NCBI GenBank assembly: GCA_000512085.1
Contig: ASPP01000436.1
Location: 1-20,476 of the forward strand
Source of the DNA: Reticulomyxa filosa
Taxonomy: Eukaryota > Foraminifera > Reticulomyxidae
DNA: 20,476 bases
Direction: 5' to 3'
Of the stretch, positions 1 through 10,598 are shown piece by piece. Within the stretch, counting starts at the first letter, position 1. Every line of letters starts with the position of its first letter. Made by a program: the position numbers and the translations under genes. Under the pieces are notes generated by a model, which was not told where the DNA came from, made no database searches, and worked only from the letters and a program-made list of their open reading frames with translations.

Positions 1-346
1 TCTTTTTTATCTTACTGTATTAGTATTGTATATTTTACACCAGTTGTATTAAGATTACCAATTAATATTATTTTATCAATTGGATTAAGTCATATTGTTA
101 TTATTATCTGACACTGTACATGTAATTGAACATTGTATTATTCAATTTGGATAAAAGGGATATAATTATTTTGTTTGTTTGTTTTGTTTGCTTGCTGCTT
201 GTTTGAAATGATTATGAGTAAAATATATATAATTATTATTTTACAAGAGCTATTGTCTGTCACGCAAAGGGATATAAACAACTTGAGTACAAATATATCA
301 AAAAAATTTCCATAGCTGACATTTGTTTGAAAAACAGATACAATTT
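1..346. other. AT-rich non-coding stretch
   Basis: I see no convincing coding exon, RNA gene or repeat unit beyond short simple sequence. Frames are closed by frequent stops and the composition is strongly AT-rich. It may be the upstream region of the weak candidate gene that starts at 347. Confidence 0.4.
171..190. repeat. GTTT-type simple repeat
   Basis: A short run of TTTG units with one imperfect unit. It is one of many simple-sequence tracts in this window and shows no sign of function. Confidence 0.5.
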
Positions 347-720
347 ATGAAATTGTTTCAATGTTTCATTCGATGTGGCAAGGCCTCTGTCAAGCCTTAT
401 TTTTTTCTTCTTTTCCTCATTTGTCTCCTTCTTTTTCATTTACTCTTGCCCATCCTTTTAAAAATGCTTCAAACCTTGAAAACTTCAATGGAAATAGAGG
501 TCAGTAATGATGGTGCTGTGAACTGGTTTTTGGAAATTTTTTTGGCACAATGTTGTATTATAATGTCCTTGATTGATGGTCCTACCAGTTCGCGCAGCTG
601 AGATTTTCTTGCAATCTCAAGACAGCAGTGTCGATAAAAACGATTGTTGTGAGTGGTATCATAGTTACCCACATGCTTAAGTGCTGTCAATATGCACATC
701 CGTCAAGATATGTGTTTTGA
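347..720 (+). CDS. Candidate two-exon small membrane protein (weak)
   Basis: Possible exon 1 (347-499) opens with ATG and codes for a short basic start followed by a long hydrophobic segment (about residues 15-35), like a signal anchor. It ends at a good donor, GTCAGT. Possible exon 2 (589-720) follows a CCTACCAG acceptor, stays in phase 0 and is open to TGA, giving 94 aa in total. A second weak open stretch in another frame continues to about 833, so the gene may be longer. I recognise no family. Support is only open frame, splice-site quality and the hydrophobic helix, so this may be chance. Confidence 0.28.
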
Positions 721-1148
721 AAAGAGGACTGTACTGTTGAAGTATCAGAAATTTGATTTCGGATTCTGTTTCTTTATATTTCAACCACTCTCTGTCTCAT
801 CTCCTAACCTATGCATAAATCGGCCTAGATCAAGATTCAAAATCTGGATTTGATCATTATATAAATATATAATGTCAACATCCCTTTTTTTTGCCACGCA
901 AAAGTACATTTTTTCACTGAAGGTTCAAAAATGAATGTCCTTCAATGCTCCCGCCATTACTATGCTGTTTGCTTAAAACATACCGGAAATGGACTAAATA
1001 TTTACTAATTTGTCGCAATAAATATTTTTCTTTTTGTGGTATCAATTAGAAAAACTGATCGTTGCCGTTCCTAAAACAACTGAACCTCTTCCACTATTTT
1101 CAAAAAAAACTTGGCTTTCGCTTTACTTTTCAAGGTGAAAAGAGGATA
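721..1148. other. Intergenic stretch
   Basis: AT-rich and without a convincing exon. The part from about 931, including an ATG at 931, might hold 5' non-coding sequence or an unrecognised first exon of the gene at 1149, because the frame there is open upstream from 1062. No TATA element is obvious. Confidence 0.35.
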
Positions 1149-1547
1149 ATGAATCAACGAAGTAAGCAAGAGAAGTTGGCAGTTATTCAAGCACAAAAAA
1201 AGCAAGTCGAGTCAGATTTGACGAAACTTTTCGAATGGAAAAAAGTTAGCTAAATTTCTACGGTTAAGAGTAAAAGTTGTTTCTTTTTGTTGCTTAAACA
1301 GGAACAAATAGACCATCGTTTAAAGCCTTTGATACAGAATTTCTATCAATTCGTCCAAGAAACAACTGGTAAAGTTGAAAAGAACGAAGTGCAGCTTCAA
1401 AAGTATGTTCCATGTTCCTTTTCATGTACTTTCATAGATCAAATGTTTTCTTTACAATACACAAACAGTGAAACAGAAGAAGTCTTGCAAGTCATCCATG
1501 CGATGCACAAGAATTTATCTATTTTAATGAACAATTCACTAAAATGA
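1149..1547 (+). CDS. Small coiled-coil protein, three exons
   Basis: Exons 1149-1244, 1302-1402 and 1469-1547 join through two GT...AG introns (57 and 66 bp; phases 0 and 2) into 91 codons ending in TGA. The protein is almost entirely charged helix: a Lys/Gln/Glu-rich start (MNQRSKQEKLAVIQAQKKQV) and regularly spaced hydrophobic residues through the middle, consistent with a coiled coil. Size and character resemble small subunits of multiprotein complexes (for example BLOC-like or kinetochore-type subunits), but no signature allows a name. The start is the ATG at 1149; the frame is open upstream to 1062, so a further upstream exon is possible. The phase agreement of both introns is the main reason to believe the gene. 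Confidence 0.65.
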
Positions 1548-1936
1548 GAGGTAGGATTGAGTGAAAAAGGTTGGGTGAAACTGTGAAGTGTAATACGATA
1601 GCAATTTGTTGTATTATAGATTTGTATACAACTCCCAGGACTAAAAAATAGGTAATGTTTTCTTCTCGTATGACTTTGAGAGGATATTATTATTTTAATT
1701 CAAATGATCAACTTCAAATTTTTTTATGTAGTGATAGCTGCGCCCGGATAAAATAAGACTATAAATTTCTTACATCAAAAAATGTGATACAATAAAATAG
1801 TCAGTGAATCAATACATAAAAAACATAAATACTCTTAACACAACACTTAAAAGGTACACTGACAGAAACAAAATCTTTTATTATTTTTTGAAAAATTTTG
1901 GAATTATTTTTTTTGGATAATTAAAAATTAAGAAAA
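1548..1936. other. Intergenic stretch before the WWE/PARP gene
   Basis: Very AT-rich, with stops in all frames. It presumably holds the 3' end of the upstream small gene and the promoter of the PARP gene. I find no defined promoter element. Confidence 0.4.
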
Positions 1937-4900
1937 ATGTCGATGTGGAATAAGAGTGGCTCCCAATCCCAATATAACGTGGAATGGGGATGGCAAGTTT
2001 TGGAATTATTTACTCACTTGAAAAGCCTGTTCTGAAAAATGTGTACTTTTACAATATGTTTAGAATGACACCGGGAAATTTATTGCTTATCCTGCGAATG
2101 TGACTCAAGCTTTAGAAAACAGTAACATTGGAGATCGAGTTAACGATTCACGCTTTTCATGTATATATTTTTGAGAACAAAAACTAACTCTAAAAAGATA
2201 AAAGTTCACTTGAACACGTATATACAGAAAGAGTAGATTGCAAATAAAAATCAAGTTAATGAATGTTTTACATAGGTAGACTATCACGCCAATGGTCAAA
2301 CCTATGCCATAACAAGAGACTCTCGAACGACAGCTACGCAATTCAATCCAACATCCAAGAAGAAAAGACCTGCGCAAAGATTCACAACTACTCAAAGTAT
2401 CGTCCTCAAGTCTACCCAAACCAATCTACAAAAAAAAAAAGAAGAGGGAGTAGCACATAATCCACCTTACAAAAATGATAAAAAACAACATAAAAATAGC
2501 ATCCACAAACACGCAACAAACTGCGACTTGGCAGGTTAACTATTTTTTTTAGCACAAAAGAAGGAACTGCTTAAAAAAGGAAAAACAAAACAAAACAAAA
2601 CAGAAGCAAATATAAAATGCGTTTGCAATATTTATTGCGCGAAGGGGGGGGATTTGGTTTGATGTTTATGATATTATCTTAGTTTTTAGATGACGATGGC
2701 ACATACAAAAGTTGCGATGTTGATGTCGCCAATTATTTAGACAAAAAGCCAATTGGAACTGTTTCGTTTCTTTTTTTTTTTTATGTTTGTCTTTTCGTTG
2801 AATAAGAGTAAATTGATCTTTTTGTAATATGAATGAAAATGAAAAGTATCAAGTCCAATGGTCATCACGGGATTTCGAGTTTCAGAAGTTGGACAACAAC
2901 ACTGCCTTACAAACCAATTCGAGCACTGGGAAAACGAGGAAATTACGAAGAGTGCAGCCCCAGACACAGTCTTCTCAGGCAATTTGGTTTGTAATCTCAT
3001 TTATTTTTTTCCCTAAGTGAAACAAATACACAAAAAAAAAAAAAAAAAAAAAATGAACAAATGGGGATGTGTATAATCCACAACATAAGGCTGTGGCAAG
3101 ATGACGACGGTACATTTAAAGCTTATGACGCGAGCGTGTCAGTAGCAATTGAAAACGCCAAAGCCGGAAGTAGAGTTAATAATATCAATAATCAAAACTA
3201 ACCAAAAAATAAATAAAATCAATGAACAGTGTTGAAAGATATGCAATAAAACAGAAAGACAATTGGGTCTCATTCTTCATCCTTTTGTAACAGATAAGTT
3301 TGAATGCAACTTATGATATCGTGAAGTCGGACAATAGTAGTGGAGTCCAAGTGAACGTCAAGACGAACAAACAAAGACAAGTACGTCGACATAGGGGTGA
3401 TCCTAGCAACGATAACGACGCAAGTAGTGATAGCGCAGACCTTTTTGCCAAATTATTTTTGTTGACACTGTTGATGCAATTACAAGAAACGGAAAATCAA
3501 ATGAATGAAGCACAGTCCCAAATGAATACCGGATACGCGATATGGGTTTGTTTGTTTGTTTGTTGTTTTTTTTTTATTCTTTTTTTTTTTAAAGATTTCT
3601 CGTTTTTGGGCCACTGGCTCTATGACAAATAAAACAAAACAAAACACTTATGCTTACTTGTGTGGATTAGGAGTGGCAAGATGACAATGGTGGATTCAAG
3701 GCATACTCGAACGATGAAATGCAAAAAATTGAAAACATGAAAATTGGAGCTACAGTTATATTCACGTTCCCTCGATAAAAAAAAAAAGAGATGAAGAGGA
3801 GGGAGGGGGTGGAAGAGAATAATCAAGCAATTGCATTTTTTTTTTTTTGCTTTCGACACTGACAGCTGACGTTGAGCAATAAATACGAAGTGACAAAGAA
3901 AGATTTATCTACTGCAACCCAAAAAAATACAAGCACTAACAAAATTCGCGCATGCCGTCGACGTGTGGTAACAAACAGTTTCGGACATATTTTTTTCCCC
4001 TTCCCTCCCTCCTTCTCTCTTTCTCTCATTTGTTTGCTCACTTTTTGCAAAAACGAATTGCAAGTATACGTAACTGTGCACATGCATGTTCTTGCACTAG
4101 ATGACAACTCTGATGACTATCAACAACTGCAAAATAAGTACGAAACATTAAAAGCCCAAACGCGAATGCAAACTGTGACTTGGGGTAAGTGTCGATTCTA
4201 ATTTGTTCTGAAGCATAGAAAATTTTTGTCGATATGAAAGAGATAAAAAAAAAAACATGTGACTGTTTGGAAGAACAGAATGGAAAGCCGATGAGGGCTG
4301 GAGACCCTATACTGATCAAAACCTAATGAAGAAAATCGAAGATGCACGTGTGGGCGAAGCAGTTTTGCATTTATTTGTCCTTGTATTTGTTTCAAACTTT
4401 TTGCTTTTTCAGCAAATCTTGCAAAACATCTTTTTAATTCTCTTTCGACATCAAATTAAAAAAAGGTTCCTTTCATAATTGGCAACCGGCAATACACAGT
4501 AGTCAAATCCGATGATAGCACTGCCGTACAAAAGGAAACAAAGACAGGAGCCACTAGAAATGTTCGCCGAGTAGCAACAAACTCAAATTCAACAAACACA
4601 AGTACACCAAGTAATAGCATTGTTATATATGTATACGTACTTTTTGTTTTTTTGTTACATCCTTGCAATATGTTTGATTTGTGAAAAATGAACAGTAAAC
4701 CAACAAAATGTGCTCCCTGACTGGTGGATCCAAGATGCGAATACAAAAAAGAGCTGTTATGTACCAGTGAAGACAGACAGTCATGAATTGGCTAAAAAAG
4801 CGGTCAAAGAATTTTATTCAACTGTTAGTCAGAAAGACTATGAGGTTGTAGAGGTGATCGTTGTACAAAATCTACACACGTGGTACCAACATCAAAGTTT

Positions 4901-5641
4901 GGAAACAACTTGGTTATCCTCAAACAGGATCAATTACAACACAAAAAACATTCGATGGCTGTGGCACGGTTAGTTTTTGTTTTGTTTTGTTTTTGTGGGC
5001 AAATATTTCGATCAGACAACATCTTGTTTTGTTTTGAAGGGACACACGCCAAAACCGTTCCAGAAATTTGCAGCAAAGTTGTGTGAAATAAGATTTTACT
5101 GCTTTCTTCTTGCACTTTGTTTGTTTAAGTAAATAGATATATACGTGAGTTGTGTAAATATATTTACAGGGATTTTTACGTGACTACAATTCTACTTCGT
5201 TGTATGGCAAAGGAGTATATTTTGCACGGGATGCGTCATATCCTGTCACCAGAGGATATGCCAAGTTATATTAACTATTTTGTGTGCCTATTTTGATTGC
5301 GTTTTATGTGTACTATCTCTCCTCTTTAAAAATAGATTTGATGATACAAATGGATATGCACGCTTAATGTACTGTCGCGTCATATGTGGAGAGAGTTGTG
5401 TTGGCAAAAAAGATTTGATTCGACCACCAACTAAGCCTACAGGATCTGATGGTGTGACATTGGAATATGAAAGCTTTGTTGACACTGTATCAAATCCAAG
5501 CATTGTTGTTTGCTGCACAGATTGTCAGGTAACACTACTTTTATCCTTTCGTACGTTGACATGTACAACACCAACAAATTTGGACTATGTTTGTTGCATT
5601 AGGCTTATCCTGTGCTGCAGTTAATCCTCAAAAAGAAATAA
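1937..5641 (+). CDS. Multi-WWE PARP-family ADP-ribosyltransferase, 18 exons
   Basis: Exons: 1937-1996, 2064-2138, 2276-2396, 2500-2534, 2683-2760, 2847-2986, 3090-3174, 3294-3545, 3671-3754, 3866-3977, 4101-4184, 4279-4361, 4466-4610, 4696-4968, 5040-5077, 5170-5264, 5336-5528, 5603-5641. They join in frame to 663 aa. Five WWE domains lie at about residues 17-80, 96-160, 172-230, 284-343 and 376-437, each with an opening W-Q/W-K, a G-x-(F/Y/W)-x-x-Y/C segment, a helix ending in G and a closing R-(x)-R-R/Q-R. WWE domains in known proteins bind ADP-ribose-containing ligands. The PARP catalytic domain (about 455-663) has WLWHGTH (His542), YGKGVYFA (Tyr572) and PSIVVCC...QAYP. The triad's third residue aligns to Ile643, as in mono-ADP-ribosyltransferase PARPs rather than Glu as in PARP1. 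Least certain is the exon 3/4/5 junction (2396-2690), where a read-through alternative exists. Confidence 0.92.
3032..3053. repeat. A22 homopolymer inside a PARP-gene intron
   Basis: An uninterrupted run of about 22 A lies in the intron between exons 6 and 7 of the WWE/PARP gene. Its length does not affect the coding frame. Confidence 0.8.
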
Positions 5642-6347
5642 ATTTGTGCAAAGTGAAGAAATAATCATTTTTCAACAGCAAGATCTTCGAGGTATGTATT
5701 TTGTCAGAATGCGCAATTTTTTCTGGTTGATTTCCGTTTTATTTTGAAATTTTTGCAAGTTTTCCTACTGTAACGGCTTTTATTCGGAATGAAAGAGGTG
5801 ATGATCCAATCGGATGTTGAAGCAAAAATTGCGATTATCTCTTCAAGTGATAAGAAAACTACATACAAATTTTTGTGTGAAAGAAAAATATACTTTGCCA
5901 AAAAAAAAGATCAAGTATAAGATATTCGAAATAGCACTTGAGTGAAGTGGCTGCAAATGAAAAGAACAACATCTTAGGAATAATACACCATTTATCATCC
6001 CAATATTCGCAATGTTTTGAGTTGTTGAAAATGTCCTTCGGAAAAACATATCAATGTATAGACATGGAAAATTTTTTTGGAAAGCGTGCTGTATACTTGG
6101 GAGGGATAAAATTGAAAACAAAGACCCAATGATCCCAAATTACCGTAGTAGTTTGATAGGGTACAGTTTTACAGCACGCTAAATCTCCCAAATCGCCACA
6201 AAAGAAAAAAGAGTTTTGAAAGCAACACTAATTGACAAAGACAAAAAAAAAGCGTTTTACTGAGAATCCTGCAGCCAATTCCATTCCAAATTTTCAACAG
6301 AAATGAATAAAATTAAAAGAGAAAGAAAAAAAAATAATGACCATTGA
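5642..6347. other. Mostly non-coding gap between the PARP and kinase genes
   Basis: Apart from the uncertain fragments at 5789-6132 I find nothing firm. The PARP gene (+) and the kinase gene (-) converge here, so the stretch should contain both 3' ends. A tiny CAACAG/GTATGT-flanked 13-bp segment at about 5681-5693 looks like a possible micro-exon, but nothing links to it. Confidence 0.35.
5789..6132 (+). CDS. Uncertain small gene or gene remnant
   Basis: Two open pieces lie in different frames. The first, from ATG 5789 to about 5920, codes for a Lys/Ser-rich 43-residue peptide. The second begins just after an AATAG acceptor-like site (codons from 5932) and runs to TGA at 6132; it contains hydrophobic and Cys/aromatic residues and ends near FFGKRAVYLGGIKLK. 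A 20-bp GT...AG stretch between them would join the frames, but that is far shorter than other introns here. No family is recognised. It could be a small gene with one sequence error, a decayed gene, or chance. Confidence 0.25.
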
Positions 6348-8186
6348 TCAGACTTTACGATAATCAATCGGAGGAGTGTCGTCGTATGGATAAAATTCAA
6401 CATGCTTCAAAGCATTAGCAGTCTCGTAATCATTTTTTTCCAAAGCTTCTTTTAATAATCTTTGTTCTGATTTCAATTTTTGTTTGTAGGGTTTCAGTCG
6501 TTTTCGGAATTGGTCTCTCTGTCTTTTTGCAACTTCTTCCAAACCAGCAGCGCGAATCATGCGATTCAAGGTGATAATCAATTCAACACCTCGCTTTATG
6601 TATTGACAAATGGAATGTTTGAAACATCAATAAAAAGCACACCAAAACACAATCAATCCAATTTGAAAAAAGAATCGTCTTGATCATATTATGTCCTTTT
6701 TTTTTATGATTCAACATAGTTTAACTCGAAGGCGCTTTCTGTATGTGTACAATTGCAAATTTCGGGAATATCGCTGACTGGCGATATTTAAAGGTGATTG
6801 CAAATGGTGCGATTTGATCCATGGGTGCTCGCACAGGTCATGAGCACGGAGTCGACGCTTGGGATCAACAGTGAGCAACGATCGAATACAATCTTTGGCC
6901 AGCAAAGAAATGTTATCCCAAGCAGGTGACGGAAAACTGTACTCGCCCTTTTTGATTTTTCGATACATAGCTTTAATGTTTTGTGTGCCACCAAATGGAG
7001 GGTATCCACACAAGAGGATGTAAATAATCACACCCATGCTCCACATATCAACTGGTTCTCGATAATATTTTTGTTTCAAAATCTCTGGGGCTACATAGCC
7101 AGGAGTACCACAGGTCGTTTCCAAGTAATGTTTACTTCCATCGCTTACCACACCATACGCTTTTGCTAAACCAAAATCTGTAATTTTTACTGGTGATTGA
7201 GGATCTTTCGTTTCAAACAATATATTTTCAGGCTAAATTTTTTTGGTTTTATTTTGAATACTTTGACGACCAATCACGTATACATAATCAACCTCCTCTC
7301 TTTAAGGACTTTATATTTTAAAGAGAGGAAGAAAAAAAAAAAAAGAAAAAAGAAATAAAAACCTTTAGATCTCGGTGCGCAATGAATTGAGAATGCAAAT
7401 ATTTCAAAGCTTGCGCTAACTGAGAGGCAATGAAAGCTGCTTCTTGTTCACTGAAATGTCCTAATGCTACGATTCGATCAAACAATTCTCCTCCGGTCAA
7501 TAGTTCAAGAACAATGTACAAATGCCGAGGAGTATCTAAGATTTCGATTACTTTGACAATGTTTGGGTGATTCAGCTATAATTTGATGTGTATATTATTA
7601 CCAACAATGAAACAAAACAAAAAAACAAAAAAGTTTTAACTCGTCTGAGCAAAGAGACTTCATCATGAATTTCTTTCTTTTCCTCATCCGACAAGTGTTT
7701 TTTCGAGACAATTTTGGCAGCAAAGGATTGTCCATCGGCTCTGCGAACGACTCTTCTTACCACAGCAAAGTTACCCCTTTTTTTTTTTAATGATGTCATA
7801 CATAAACGTTTATTTCAACTGCCATGTACATTCCTCCCCTCCCCCCTTTTTCCAAGGGACAGCAAAAAAAAAAAAAAATTATATATATATGCATATGATT
7901 TCAGGAAGGAGAAGGAAAGAAAAATCGAAAAGCGGATCCAAGCACAACAAAACTTGCCCAATTTTTCTTTGATAATGTACGTTTGAGCGAGTTTGCCTTT
8001 GTTGAACCGATTCATCTGTTCAATTTTTTCTTCAGGAGTTAGTTTTTTCCAATCTTGTTTTCTTTTCGCTGCTTCTTCATCGTCTTCGTCTTCTTCATCG
8101 TCATCATCATCATCCTCGTCTTTGTCTTTCGCCTTTTTTTCGTTGGTCTTTGTTGTTGTTGTTGTTGTTGTTGTTGTCTCTGCCAT
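6348..8186 (-). CDS. CAMK-type Ser/Thr protein kinase, five exons
   Basis: On the minus strand, exons 8186-7954, 7776-7641, 7575-7363, 7232-6726 and 6593-6348 join in phase to 444 aa. Residues about 73-334 form a complete protein kinase domain: glycine loop around KGNFAVV (79-84), Lys99 in FAAK, HRDLKPEN with Asp192, DFG at 213-215, CGTPGYVAPE with Glu244, and DMWSMGVIIYILLCGYPPF. The last two phrases are typical of the CaMK/DCLK/MAPKAPK group. All catalytic residues are present, so it should phosphorylate Ser/Thr. A basic C-terminal helix (RKRLRRGVELI...) follows, where CaMKs carry autoregulatory or calmodulin-binding segments; this role is inferred. The N-terminus has nine Thr and a long Asp/Glu run. 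The ATG at 8186 is the simplest start, but related frames extend upstream to 8882. Confidence 0.92.
8151..8177. repeat. Nine-unit trinucleotide repeat
   Basis: Nine TGT units on the plus strand. They read as ACA (nine Thr) in the kinase frame and as CAA (nine Gln) in the overlapping upstream acidic frame. Such a tract can vary in length without changing frame. Confidence 0.85.
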
Positions 8187-8882
8187 TCAGCATCAGCTTC
8201 GGCTCCTGCTGCTTCCGCCTCAGCTGCTTCTGCTTCGGCCTCTTGTTGCTGTTTTTCTTCTTCGTCGACTTCGTCGAGTTCGTCGCCCACCTCTCCTTCT
8301 TCTTCTTCTGACGCTTTTCGTTTACCTTTGCTTTTTTTGTTTACTCCATTTGCTTTTATATTTTCCTCTTCGTTTGCGGCTTCTTCCGCTTCAATGTCGC
8401 TTTCTTTGTTGTTTGGCTTTTTGATCTTCTTTGGCTTGATTTTGGCTTTTGGGCTTTGCGTGCTTTCTTTCGTTGCATTCGGTGGTCTTTTTTTTTTATT
8501 TCTTTTTCATTGTCCACTTCTACTTCTCTCTTCCCATTTCCATTTTGTTGCTCTTTGTTAATATCTTTGCTCACCATTGGAGACACACTTTCTCGATCTT
8601 TACCCTTTCTTCATCCACTACTCTCTTGCGGGCTTGAGGAGATTTGCTGTTATTATTCTTACGCTCCCTTGGTCGAAGTTGAGGCTTTTCTTCTTCACTT
8701 TGGTCTTGGGTACTCTTCTCAATTTTTTGCGCACGATCTTCTCTCATTTTTCGGCGTTGTGCCGGAGAACGACTTTTACGAGCATTGCTTTTTGTTGCTT
8801 CTGATGGTGGAGTTACTATTGTATTTTTATTGCCTACACTCCCTCGAATTTTGGAAGCGGAAGAATGAGGACTGTCCGTCAT
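8187..8882 (-). CDS. Charged N-terminal extension of the kinase, frame-broken
   Basis: Upstream of the kinase start, three long open stretches on the minus strand lie end to end in different frames: one starting ATG 8882 (MTDSPHSSASKIRG...), Arg/Lys/Glu-rich; a second from about 8590; a third acidic, Ala/Glu-rich stretch running into the Gln/Thr repeat. Each meets the next near a run of A on the coding strand (8589-8591, 8488-8497 and 8134-8140). One added A at each run would give one continuous protein into the kinase, adding about 230 residues of charged low-complexity sequence. Alternatives are a separate decayed gene, undetected introns, or a kinase that simply starts at 8186. No domain is recognisable. 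Confidence 0.45.
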
Positions 8883-9231
8883 GGCCTCTATAACAAACGC
8901 ATCACAAAACCAAAAAAAACCCCTTAACGTCAAACACTTTTTCGTTTCTGACTTGTTGGCCGCTTTTACCACTGTTTCTCTCTTTTGGAGCTTTGCGTCA
9001 CAAACCTTTGAAAGTTTTTGAGAAAGTACAAAAGTGAAACTGGACCCACTAACAACATTGCTAATTTAGATAATTGCTGATTTATACTTACTTGCGATTC
9101 ATCCTCTTTTGTATTTAGATTTATTTTCAAATTGCAACAGGTCCAAAAGTGCCCAGGTTGTGAGGTCTGAAGTGGAACTGTTTGAAGAAAGACCCCAAAT
9201 TTTGAAAGATTGACCCAAGAAAAAAGAAAAG
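8883..9231. other. Region between divergent kinase and WWE-half genes
   Basis: The region holds no clear exon. An acceptor-like TTATAG sits just upstream of the 8882 ATG on the minus strand. On the plus strand, 9120-9220 has a short open piece (EVELFEERPQILKD) that could belong to the missing first half of the WWE domain, but it lacks the expected tryptophan and a usable donor. Both promoters are presumably here; no element was identified. Confidence 0.35.
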
Positions 9232-10345
9232 ATGCGAGGAAGACAGTCTGCATGGAACTATAAAGTGCAAGTAATATTTACTGCTTACTTTTTTCAAAAA
9301 ATCTGTTCCAAGTTCGTAACTTTTTTGCCCACAAACAGTTTGACGCAATGCACCATCAAAAGAAAGCCACAACAAGACTTCGTCGTGTCCCTCAGTTCCA
9401 AACTAGCTACAATGAGTTATCACAGCGTGAAATTCCTGACACTTTTGATTCGCAAACGCAAATGGCTTACGTGTGTTATCACATCGATACTTTTGTTTTA
9501 CACTTAGCGAATGTTGGTTGGGTGACAATTGTATGCAAACTAACACATATACACACAAAAAGAACAGAATTCCCCATTGACAGCATCGAGTGATACCATT
9601 CCACCGTTTTCTCAAAATACATGTCACAACCCACCGTACGATTTCTTTTTTTTTTTTGTGCAAAAATAAAAAATATTGAGTTATTAGTTTAGTTGATTGG
9701 TTGACTTTTTTTGTTTTGTCTGTGTGGGGTTGCTTTACAGTCAACCAAATTCTAATACTAGCGATGCAATGACACTATTTTTCACAAGTTTATTTCGTGC
9801 CATGTCTGAGGGCAACAACAATGCTAACATTGGTAATGCTCCACAAACGAATGATGGCGCCAAATTGGACACATCACGATTGAGCGAGCAAATTCTTGAG
9901 AGTGTAAAAACATTTGAAGGAAATGTACTGTTGGAGCTGAAAAATCACAAAGAGTAAGAAAAAATGCCCCTTCTTCTTTTCCATTCTCTCTCTGTCTGTA
10001 TGTCTTTCAACACTATTAACCATCGAAAACAGAGAAATGAATCACAAAGTGGAAGAAATGAAAAAGCAAGGTGAAAGCATGGAGTCTATGGTTTCTCAGA
10101 TTCAAAAGTTTATTGATTTCCTTTCTTTTCTTTTTTGGCTGTCAGCGAGTGGGCCTTTGTTTCAAGTATTTCTCTGAACATAGAGGTTTTTCGTATCTTT
10201 TTTAAAATATGTATATCTACATGGCAGAGCGATGGATAGCACCACAATTCAGGAAATGAAAAAAGAGAAAAGGTCAATAGAACAAATGAATCAAAAGTTG
10301 GAATTGCTATTAAATCGAGTAGAACAGTTCAGTTTGATGACATAG
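9232..10345 (+). CDS. WWE-half plus coiled-coil protein, five exons
   Basis: Exons 9232-9270, 9339-9472, 9741-9953, 10033-10107 and 10228-10345 join in phase (0, 2, 2, 2) to 192 aa ending in TAG. Residues 1-32 (WNYKVQ, FDAMHHQKKATTRLRRV) match the second half of a WWE domain: Y-x-V-x-F, x-M, Q, T, then R-x-R-R. The first half is not evident upstream. After a Ser/Asn/Gln linker comes a hydrophobic helix (MTLFFTSLFRAM), then Lys/Glu/Met-rich coiled coil to the end. The WWE part suggests a link with ADP-ribose or ubiquitin signalling, as in the PARP gene to the left; this is inference. The intron from 9473 to 9740 (268 bp) is the longest proposed and might hide another exon. The start may instead be an internal exon, since AAAAG precedes the ATG. 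Confidence 0.7.
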
Positions 10346-10598
10346 GTTTTCAATATTTTTTTTTTGTCTCGCAACTGGTTTGATGATCAAGTCTCATCGG
10401 CAAAAATATACAGCTATATTTCTCTTTTTTTTATGTTGAAACATAAAAAAAATGCACAACTGTCAACAAGCAAAAGTGGACATTTCACTTATCTGTTAAA
10501 CACGAAAAACAAAAAAAGTAGTTTTTTGGAGCACAAATGGCACTTTGGGAACAAAACAAAAAACTGATGATAGATCAAGACACCAATTGGAGACATCC
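10346..10598. other. Gap before the eight-exon unknown gene
   Basis: It contains an ATG at about 10535 opening a 34-codon frame (MALWEQNKKLMIDQDTNWRH) that overlaps the next gene's first exon in another frame. That peptide could be its real N-terminus if the A-run near 10558-10564 carries an error or if there is a short intron. Otherwise I see nothing. Confidence 0.3.

Noticed and set aside
4456-4746. 96-codon minus-strand frame with hydrophobic stretches
   Set aside because: Lies opposite WWE5 and the start of the PARP domain, which splice in phase on the plus strand.
5288-5518. 76-codon minus-strand frame
   Set aside because: Antisense to the PARP catalytic exon with YESFVD and the DCQ end; the plus strand is clearly coding.
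8151-8177. Trinucleotide repeat considered as a CRISPR-like or satellite array
   Set aside because: A single short coding microsatellite with no spacers.
7993-8637. Long plus-strand open frames rich in Ser, Leu, Val and Phe
   Set aside because: They are the antisense of the acidic/Lys-rich low-complexity part of the kinase gene; homopolymeric amino acid runs and lack of any domain mark them as shadows.
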